Positions 58,102 to 64,000 of a stretch of 64,000 nucleotides of DNA are shown piece after piece. Under the pieces are notes generated by a model. That model saw nothing but the letters and a program-made list of their open reading frames with translations, was not told the DNA's origin and ran no database searches. The stretch is from assembly GCF_009811315.1 (NCBI RefSeq), contig NZ_BLID01000002.1, positions 233,831 through 297,830 of the forward strand, written 5' to 3'. This stretch comes from Vibrio atypicus. Its GTDB lineage: Bacteria; Pseudomonadota; Gammaproteobacteria; Enterobacterales; Vibrionaceae. Positions within the stretch are counted from its first letter, which is position 1. Every line of letters begins with the position of its first letter. Position numbers and translations under genes: made by a program.

Positions 58102-58575
58102 ATGGAAACTGGATTAGATAAAATCGATCGAAAAATACTCTCATTGCTGCAAAATGATGGGACGCTCTCGCTTAACGAACTTGCGGAAGCGGTTAATTTA
58201 ACGACGACACCTTGTTGGAAGCGGCTGAAGAAACTGGAAGAGTCGGGTGTAATACAAAAACGGGTCGCATTGCTCAATCCTGAAAAACTGGATCTTTCAT
58301 TCACAGCTTTCGTATTGGTAAAAACCAGTGATCATTCTCATGAGTGGTATAGCCGTTTTGTCTCTACGGCTTCAGAGTTTCCTGAAGTAATGGAGTTCTA
58401 TCGAATGGCGGGGGAGTATGACTACATGATGAAAGTGCAAGTCAAGGATATGCAGTGCTTCGACCATTTTTATAAGAAGTTGGTTAACTCTGTGGCGGGG
58501 ATTTCGAATGTGACATCGACTTTTGCAATGGAACCGCTTAAATACACGACTGCATTGCCGATAGGTGGAGAGTGA
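58102..58575 (+). CDS. decR: Lrp/AsnC-family regulator, DecR type (YbaO)
   Basis: 157 residues. An N-terminal winged helix-turn-helix ([28 protein letters not shown], residues about 20-48) precedes the Lrp effector domain ([17 protein letters not shown], then [20 protein letters not shown]). It closely matches E. coli DecR, the cysteine-responsive activator of cysteine detoxification. It is divergent from the cysteine desulfhydrase gene across 117 bp, its likely target. Confidence 0.9.
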   Translation: METGLDKIDRKILSLLQNDGTLSLNELAEAVNLTTTPCWKRLKKLEESGVIQKRVALLNPEKLDLSFTAFVLVKTSDHSHEWYSRFVSTASEFPEVMEFYRMAGEYDYMMKVQVKDMQCFDHFYKKLVNSVAGISNVTSTFAMEPLKYTTALPIGGE

Positions 58576-58597
58576 ATCCTCCCCACTTGAACTTAAT

Positions 58598-59458
58598 TTA
58601 TTGAGTAAAGCGCATTACGCCTTCTTGAACGGCAGTTGCGACGAGGTGGCCTTCACGGTTGTAGATCTCACCTCGAACTAAACCGCGAGTGTTGCTTGCT
58701 GTTGGGCTTTCAATGGCGTACAGCAACCAGTCATCCATTTTGAATGGGCGATGGAACCAAATAGAGTGGTCAATGGTGGCCACTTGGAACTTAGGTGTCA
58801 TCAATGATACTTCATGTGGATGTAATGCAGTGACGAGGAAGCCCCAATCAGACGCATAAGCCAATAGGTATTGATGGATGAGTTGATTGTCCGGCATCTC
58901 GCCATTTGCTTTAATCCACAAGTATTGCTTAGGTTCCGCTTTTTGTGGTTTTAAAGGATTTACGACAGTCACTGGTCGCATTTCGATTGGTTTCTCTCCA
59001 CAGAATGCTTTCTTAAGCTTTTCTGGTAAAAAGTCCGCAATTCGAGAGGCAAGCTCGGATTCCGAAGCAAAGTTTTCCGGCCCTGGGATCTCTGGCATGA
59101 TGTTTTGGTGTTCGAATCCAGGAGCATCTCCGTGGTAAGACGCCGTTAAGTAGAAGATAGGGCGACCGTTTTGAATCGCTTTTACACGCCGGGTACTAAA
59201 GCTGCGACCGTCACGAAGGTTTTCTACATCGTAGATGATAGGCTTTTCTGGATCACCAGGATAAAGGAAGTAGCTATGGAACGAGTGAACGGTTCGATCT
59301 GGGTCAACGGTGTAGCGAGAAGCAGACAATGCTTGGCCGATGACTTGTCCACCATACACTTGTGGTAAGCCTAAGTTTTCACTTTGGCCTCGAAATAGAC
59401 CTTCTTCTAGTTTTTCCAATTGCAGGAGATCCAGCAGTTCGTTAAGCGGTTTGCTCAT
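58598..59458 (-). CDS. tesB: Acyl-CoA thioesterase II
   Basis: Double hot-dog thioesterase, 286 residues (E. coli 286). Seen: [52 protein letters not shown], and the catalytic residues in the second half ([20 protein letters not shown] and [11 protein letters not shown]). It hydrolyses acyl-CoAs of medium to long chain. The tesB-ybaY-ybaZ-ffs group is conserved in E. coli as well. Confidence 0.95.
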   Translation of the reverse strand: MSKPLNELLDLLQLEKLEEGLFRGQSENLGLPQVYGGQVIGQALSASRYTVDPDRTVHSFHSYFLYPGDPEKPIIYDVENLRDGRSFSTRRVKAIQNGRPIFYLTASYHGDAPGFEHQNIMPEIPGPENFASESELASRIADFLPEKLKKAFCGEKPIEMRPVTVVNPLKPQKAEPKQYLWIKANGEMPDNQLIHQYLLAYASDWGFLVTALHPHEVSLMTPKFQVATIDHSIWFHRPFKMDDWLLYAIESPTASNTRGLVRGEIYNREGHLVATAVQEGVMRFTQ

Positions 59459-59651
59459 CCAAAGACCCTTATATGATTTCTGTTATTTCGTCTATTTTAA
59501 GCGTTAAGTAATATTTTAAACAGTTGTTTGAGTAAAATGTCATCGAAATCTGTTTACCGTCAAGAATCTGTTAATACCGCTACAACTGCAATGACAATCA
59601 CATAATCCCTACCTATAATCTCTGTGAATTTAACGAATTAGGAGAGGCTTT

Positions 59652-60080
59652 GTGAAAAAAGCACTAGCAATAATTACGTCAGTGGTACTTGGTATTGTCT
59701 TGGTTGGCTGTCAATCATCGGAAAAAGAAGTAGAGAAAGCGAAAGTGGAATCTGTGACAGGTACGGTGGCTTACCGTGAGCGTATTGCACTACCGGATAA
59801 TGCATTGGTGACAATTACGCTTCAGGATGTGTCATTAGCTGACGCTCCAGCAAAAGTGATCGCGAAACATCGCTTTGAAACAAATGGTGCACAAGTACCT
59901 TTTGAATTTGATCTAGCGTACGATACGGCGAAAATTGAAGCTCGCCACCGCTACAGTGTAAGCGCTCGTATTGAAGTCGATGGCCAGCTACTTTTCATCA
60001 CAGATACTTCTTACCCAGTGATTACCGATCAAGCAAGTACAGATAACGTAGATTTACGTTTAATCGGTGTGCGTAACTAA
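59652..60080 (+). CDS. ybaY: YbaY-family lipoprotein
   Basis: 142 residues. The signal peptide ends in a lipobox (GIVLVGC, Cys20), so the protein is lipid-anchored, most likely to the outer membrane. The mature part is the YbaY domain: TGTVAYRERIALPDNALVTITLQDVSLADAP and later FEFDLAYDTAKIEARHRYSVSARIEVDGQLLFITDTSYPV, cited here in parts. It lies next to tesB and the ybaZ homologue as in E. coli. Function is unknown. Confidence 0.9.
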   Translation: MKKALAIITSVVLGIVLVGCQSSEKEVEKAKVESVTGTVAYRERIALPDNALVTITLQDVSLADAPAKVIAKHRFETNGAQVPFEFDLAYDTAKIEARHRYSVSARIEVDGQLLFITDTSYPVITDQASTDNVDLRLIGVRN

Positions 60081-60111
60081 CAACGCAAAACCTTTTTATT
60101 AGATGGCAGCC

Positions 60112-60414
60112 TTAAGGTTGCCATTTGTGTTTTTTAAGCCGCACTTTCCCATCCATTGTCACTTCGACATCTTCTTCAATTAATAAAGTTCTTTGCCTTA
60201 CTAAATCTTCGCCTTTGAGCGATATTTTCCCCTGACTATTGATTACCCGGTGCCAAGGTAATTTGCTTCCTTTTGGTAAATTTCCTAGTGCTTTGCCAAC
60301 GTGGCGTGCATAACCAGGATAACCTGCCATTTTTGCGATCTCTCCGTAAGTTGTTACTTTTCCGGGTGGAATTTGGTGAATTACAGCAAAGATTTGCATT
60401 AAAAACTGGTCCAT
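60112..60414 (-). CDS. ybaZ: Alkyltransferase-like protein (MGMT family)
   Basis: 100-residue DNA-binding protein related to O6-methylguanine methyltransferase. The helix-turn-helix region is PPGKVTTYGEIAKMAGYPGYARHVGKAL. The active-site PCHR is PWHR here (KLPWHRVINSQGKIS), so Trp replaces the acceptor cysteine. It should bind alkylated guanines and flag them for nucleotide excision repair without repairing them itself, as E. coli Atl does. Confidence 0.92.
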   Translation of the reverse strand: MDQFLMQIFAVIHQIPPGKVTTYGEIAKMAGYPGYARHVGKALGNLPKGSKLPWHRVINSQGKISLKGEDLVRQRTLLIEEDVEVTMDGKVRLKKHKWQP

Positions 60415-60465
60415 AATGAATCTGTCCTAGTTCAGTTTTCCAAGGAATGGATAAGGAGAGGGGGC

Positions 60466-61206
60466 ATGGTGTTTTCTACTTTTCAATTCATAATTACAAC
60501 CCTATTAGCGGTTGTCTGCGCGAGAGCGATCAGCTTAAGTGAAGGCGATATTCCCGTATTGGCTCTACTTATCCCTGCGCTTTGGATATTACCTCAAGGT
60601 GGCGTTGTTGGCCTCATTTTAATGGCGGCAATGACGACTTATGGTTTAACGTTACCATATCAACCCATCGCCTTATCTGTAAGTGTTTGGGTTTTGTTCC
60701 CGCTATTAATGGTTGTGTTTTCTAAGCGCAGTAGTTTAACGGTTGTTTTAACCTCTGCATTAATTGTCACCACTTTACAAGTTGGGATTATGGTGACGCA
60801 ATCCGGTGGAAAACTGGGTGGTGATGCAATTATCACAGCGGTACAAACTCTTGCTGTTATTGTTATCTGGTGGTCGGCAACTCACTGGAGTTCATCAAAT
60901 AAACATAGCTGGTGGGCACTAGGATTGATTCTTCCATTGTGGATCGCGGATTTGTCGTACGCTGCGTTAGTGGCATTGTCTATCACAGGTATCATTGCCT
61001 CAATGGAAAGTTTGGCGAAGCTTAAGACCTTCAAGTGGACTAAGTTATTGTGCTGGACGTTACCAACGGTTGGCTTTGCTGCTCTGGTCATTTCTCCCAA
61101 TATTGAAGTACCTAACCCCGTTTTTGTTGTTTGGTTGTGCTTGCTCGGTACAGCATGGATGACAGATTATATTTTACGCAGTGCCGAAGAAGAGTCGGAT
61201 ATATAA
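60466..61206 (+). CDS. Multi-pass membrane protein of unknown function
   Basis: 246 residues with about eight hydrophobic segments through most of the length and a short acidic C terminus (SAEEESDI). I recognise no named family. It starts with an AAGGAGAGGG ribosome-binding site and is divergent from ybaZ across 51 bp. Hydrophobic content and a lack of charged motifs suggest a transporter-like or integral membrane role only in general terms. Confidence 0.75.
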   Translation: MVFSTFQFIITTLLAVVCARAISLSEGDIPVLALLIPALWILPQGGVVGLILMAAMTTYGLTLPYQPIALSVSVWVLFPLLMVVFSKRSSLTVVLTSALIVTTLQVGIMVTQSGGKLGGDAIITAVQTLAVIVIWWSATHWSSSNKHSWWALGLILPLWIADLSYAALVALSITGIIASMESLAKLKTFKWTKLLCWTLPTVGFAALVISPNIEVPNPVFVVWLCLLGTAWMTDYILRSAEEESDI

Positions 61207-61437
61207 ATAGTCACAATTTAAAGTTTTTTATATGCGGTTGGCATAGGCGTTTATGTGTGTCAAAATTGCGCAATATTTGTTCGGCTTGGCCGTTTCAGTG
61301 TTATTGAGCAAGGCAAGTTACTAATTCTGGGTTAACTCTCGAGAAATGGAAAAGTAATAGATTTATGAGATTTGCTTACTTAGCTGCAAGATCGGATCAT
61401 ATGGAGTTCATAATTATTCATGTAGGAATTGGCTAGG

Positions 61438-63447
61438 ATGGCTTACTTCTGGCGCGTATGGTGCTTTTTGTGCTTTATGCTATTTGCTCAATCATCTATT
61501 GCGAGTACAAAATATAAGGTGGCAATGGAAGCTGACGATGTGGTTTCGCGCATTTTGTTTGATGCCGTCTCTGAGCGCTTTAACCTTGATATCGAATATG
61601 TTTACTATCCAAGTTTTAACGCGATCCTCCGCGCCGTTGAAACATCAGAAGCGGACTTTGCTGCGAATGTTACTTTCACAGAAGAAAGATCGACGCTGTT
61701 TGAGTTTTCAAGTCCCACCAATATTGAGTACACCTATTTATATAGCTTGATCAACGCAGACTTGAATCAAGTCGATGCAGTTGGGGTTCCCGCCGGTACT
61801 ATTTATGGAGAACTGATTGCCGCGAATTATCCATCCATAAAGCTGGTTGAGTATCGCGGTCATGAACAAGCTAAATTGCTCGTAGAATCACATCAAGTTG
61901 ATGGGGTTGTCGATGCAATAAACCAATTAAAGCCAATGTTACTCGCAGGCTTTGACGCGCAACTTCTAAATCATCAGCTTACGATAAAGCCTGTCTCTAT
62001 TATTACCCCTAAAACCAAACACCTCGAACTTCTTAGTTTGATTGAAAGTTACGTTCATAGTGCGCAAGTTCAGAAGCTGTTACGTGAGTCGGTGAAGAAA
62101 TATCAATTTGACCTCAGAAAACAAGCTCTACGACAATCGGTAATTGATAGCAATGTTAATTACCGTAAGCCGCTACGAGTGAAAATTGAGAATATAGGCC
62201 AATTTGCTAGCTATCACCCAGATGGCGTTATTTCGGGTATTACAGCTGATGTCATGCTTCAAGCTTGCGATATATTAATGCTGACTTGTGATGTTGTGAG
62301 TACTGAAGATGAATCTTGGGAAAGCATGTACCATGATCTGATTGATAAAAAAATCGATGTGTTGTCACCGATTGCAATCTCCGAAATTCGGAAAAACATC
62401 GCTTACTTTTCAGTACCGTATTATTTCCCTGAAGCCATTCTAGTGAAAAGGGAAGGGTATAAAGATAACGTTTACAGTAATGTTTCGGAACTTATTGCAG
62501 AAAGAATCGGAGTAGTGAAAGATGATTTCTATCAAGAGCTTCTTTCTCAGCGACTGCCAAATAAAACACTTTTAGCCTACCAAAGTGATGATGCTCTGTT
62601 TGAGGCGTTGTCGGAAGGCGAGATTGATTATTTAGCAGTAAGTCGTGCCAACTTTAATAAGAGACTCCGTGATTCAAATGACCTTCTTCCTTTCGTCGAG
62701 GAAACATTAATCGGTAGTTATTATCAATCTCCTATCGCCATCGGTTTTGCGAAAAATGACCTAGGCAGTTCGTTAGCTCCGTTGTTTAGCCGTGCAATTA
62801 AAATGATTGATGTGGAGCGAATTATTTCGGTCTATGACTATCAGCCCAATTGGAAAGCGACACTACATGCTGAACAAGCATTTTCGCGTAAAAGCCAAGT
62901 CTTATTCTTGTTGGTGCTTGGTTTCCTTATTGTTGTGGCGATGTACTTGCATAGTCAATCCAATAGCGACAACCTTACTAGATTAAAAAATAGACGAGCA
63001 CTTAAACAGAAATACGGAAGTGGCATTAATGGTGATGACACATTGATCTATTTAGATGTGAATAAGTTTAAGCAAATCAATGACACTTACGGACATGAAA
63101 TCGGCGACCAAGTCCTGCAAAATGTAAGTGCGCATATTGAGCGTTGCTGGCATGGCGGCAGTTATCGTATAGGTGGTGATGAGTTTGTACTCGTCGGCAA
63201 GGTCAGTGAATCTCAACTTGATTCAATAAAAGATAGGCTCACTGCCATTCCATTTGTATCTAGTGATAAGAGTATTTCATTTACTGTATCTATAGCTTTC
63301 GGCGTTTCTGAACCCGGACGTAACTTTATGAGTTTACAAGAAGTCATGCATGAAGCCGACATTTCAATGTACGAGCATAAAAACGCATTAAGAGCCAAAG
63401 TTTTTCAAGAAGAATCTGACCATAGAGTTGTGAATATTAAGCAATAG
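61438..63447 (+). CDS. Periplasmic-sensing diguanylate cyclase (two SBP domains + GGDEF)
   Basis: 669 residues from the ATG at 61438. A signal/anchor (VWCFLCFMLFAQSSIAS) is followed by two periplasmic solute-binding domains of the family-3 type (about 25-235 and 240-480). A transmembrane helix (VLFLLVLGFLIVVAMYL) and a cytoplasmic GGDEF domain complete the protein. The active-site GGDEF is at residues 579-583 (YRIGGDEFVLVG), preceded by DNLTRLKNRRAL, so it should make c-di-GMP. The usual inhibitory RxxD site upstream of GGDEF is not present. It may sense an amino acid or other small molecule. Confidence 0.88.
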   Translation: MAYFWRVWCFLCFMLFAQSSIASTKYKVAMEADDVVSRILFDAVSERFNLDIEYVYYPSFNAILRAVETSEADFAANVTFTEERSTLFEFSSPTNIEYTYLYSLINADLNQVDAVGVPAGTIYGELIAANYPSIKLVEYRGHEQAKLLVESHQVDGVVDAINQLKPMLLAGFDAQLLNHQLTIKPVSIITPKTKHLELLSLIESYVHSAQVQKLLRESVKKYQFDLRKQALRQSVIDSNVNYRKPLRVKIENIGQFASYHPDGVISGITADVMLQACDILMLTCDVVSTEDESWESMYHDLIDKKIDVLSPIAISEIRKNIAYFSVPYYFPEAILVKREGYKDNVYSNVSELIAERIGVVKDDFYQELLSQRLPNKTLLAYQSDDALFEALSEGEIDYLAVSRANFNKRLRDSNDLLPFVEETLIGSYYQSPIAIGFAKNDLGSSLAPLFSRAIKMIDVERIISVYDYQPNWKATLHAEQAFSRKSQVLFLLVLGFLIVVAMYLHSQSNSDNLTRLKNRRALKQKYGSGINGDDTLIYLDVNKFKQINDTYGHEIGDQVLQNVSAHIERCWHGGSYRIGGDEFVLVGKVSESQLDSIKDRLTAIPFVSSDKSISFTVSIAFGVSEPGRNFMSLQEVMHEADISMYEHKNALRAKVFQEESDHRVVNIKQ

Positions 63448-63569
63448 TGGTTACACACTAAGCAGTTGAAACGAAAACCCCATTTTTATTCCCGAATACA
63501 CTTGTAATAGAAGAATGAATGGCTGATAATCCTCTCACTCCTTAGCCATGCTAAGGAAACAAAATCTAT

Positions 63570-63688
63570 GGAGGCCCTGGTCCTCCCGCAACACTAACTT
63601 GTGAACTCGGTCAGGCCCGGAAGGGAGCAGCCGCAGCAGGCGACGTGTGTGCCGGGATGTGGCTGGGGTCTCCGCCCATCTGGCCTCC
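63570..63688 (+). ncRNA. ffs: Signal recognition particle 4.5S RNA
   Basis: The conserved SRP core GGTCAGGCCCGGAAGGGAGC and the following GTGTGCCGGGATGTGGCTGG are present. The outer ends GGAGGCC (63570) and GGCCTCC (63688) pair to close the hairpin. The mature ends could be a few bases shorter. It guides inner-membrane proteins with Ffh. It lies near the ybaZ/ybaY genes, as in E. coli. Confidence 0.96.
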
Positions 63689-64000
63689 AGAAATCCCCTA
63701 TTTGAACTTTATTCCTTCATCCGATAGATATTTTTCTATGCTAACCATACGTATTCATTACTTGAATGTAACCATTTGAAATAATTTAAGTTTCTTATTA
63801 TTTAAGCCGATAATAGTAGCTTGCCGAAACTAAGTCACGCTTGAGTGACTCACATCACAAATTGTCTGATCGGACGAGAGCAATGTAGCTAATTGTTATC
63901 TGCTTTGCATACTTAATGTTAATTTTTTTGCACAATATCTAGCATAAGATGCTAAATGCTAGTGTCTTTATAGATAAAATGGCATGTCAATCTAACCGCA
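63689..64000. other. Intergenic region at the right edge
   Basis: 312 AT-rich bases after ffs with no supported ORF. A CRP-like site, AGTGA-N6-TCACA, is at 63844-63859 (TCACA half perfect, TGTGA half one mismatch). It is probably the upstream region of a gene beyond the window. Confidence 0.45.

Noticed and set aside
1..64000. CRISPR array, tRNA genes, IS elements or prophage genes
   Set aside because: No spaced direct repeats, tRNA cloverleaf, transposase or phage structural genes were seen on either strand.

Overview
This is 64 kb of a Vibrio chromosome, probably chromosome 1. The evidence is the gene order of the yceF-yceD-rpmF-plsX-fabHDG-acpP-fabF-pabC-mltG-tmk-holB cluster, an add gene led by a Vibrio-type adenine riboswitch, rhombosortase, CheV, the SOS mutasome, and proteins close in length and motif to V. 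cholerae, V. harveyi and E. coli homologues. I cannot name the species. The window is almost all housekeeping genes, with no prophage, IS element, CRISPR array or genomic island.

Layout. 1-5.5 kb: a SulP anion transporter and RNase E, both on the minus strand. 5.5-18 kb: rluC and maf, then the fatty-acid and envelope cluster (yceD, rpmF, plsX, fabH, fabD, fabG, acpP, fabF) and a tightly overlapping pabC-mltG-tmk-holB-tatD operon. 18-26.5 kb: ptsG, two small outer-membrane-type proteins, a tiny YnhF-type membrane protein beside a patatin-like hydrolase, pykA, the glucose-responsive repressor mlc, and cheV. 26.5-32 kb: an unannotated small ORF with its own terminator, then the imuA-imuB-dnaE2 mutasome behind a perfect LexA box. 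32-41.5 kb: yciK, sohB, rhlE-type helicase, rhombosortase, a DTW-domain protein, an adenine-riboswitch-controlled deaminase, a dGTPase of the type linked to phage defence, yfbR and alaA. 41.7-49 kb: the complete menaquinone block menF-D-H-B-C-E. 49-52.8 kb: a glucose/GlcNAc-type PTS EIICB divergent from a DsdC-like LysR regulator, a small membrane protein and a YeiH-type transporter. 52.8-55.4 kb: an MFS-acyltransferase fusion with a TetR regulator and a palindromic operator. 55.5-64 kb: Tim44-like and DUF1244 proteins, a cysteine desulfhydrase divergent from its DecR-type regulator, tesB, ybaY, an alkyltransferase-like protein, an unknown membrane protein, a GGDEF protein with two solute-binding domains, and the 4.5S SRP RNA.

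Themes. Lipid synthesis (plsX, fab genes, acpP) sits beside lipid remodelling (MFS-PlsC, patatin, tesB). Glucose control is linked within the window: Mlc, ptsG, pykA and a second glucose-family PTS. Purine and nucleotide turnover is clustered at 37-40 kb (adenine riboswitch/deaminase, dGTPase, YfbR).

The observations most worth checking are: a duplicated enolase-binding-like motif in the RNase E tail; an adenine riboswitch with an unusual expression platform carrying a 14-bp perfect hairpin; the 31-codon ORF at 26602; the 103-bp imperfect palindrome at 6463; the TetR operator at 55350; and a candidate Mlc operator upstream of ptsG.
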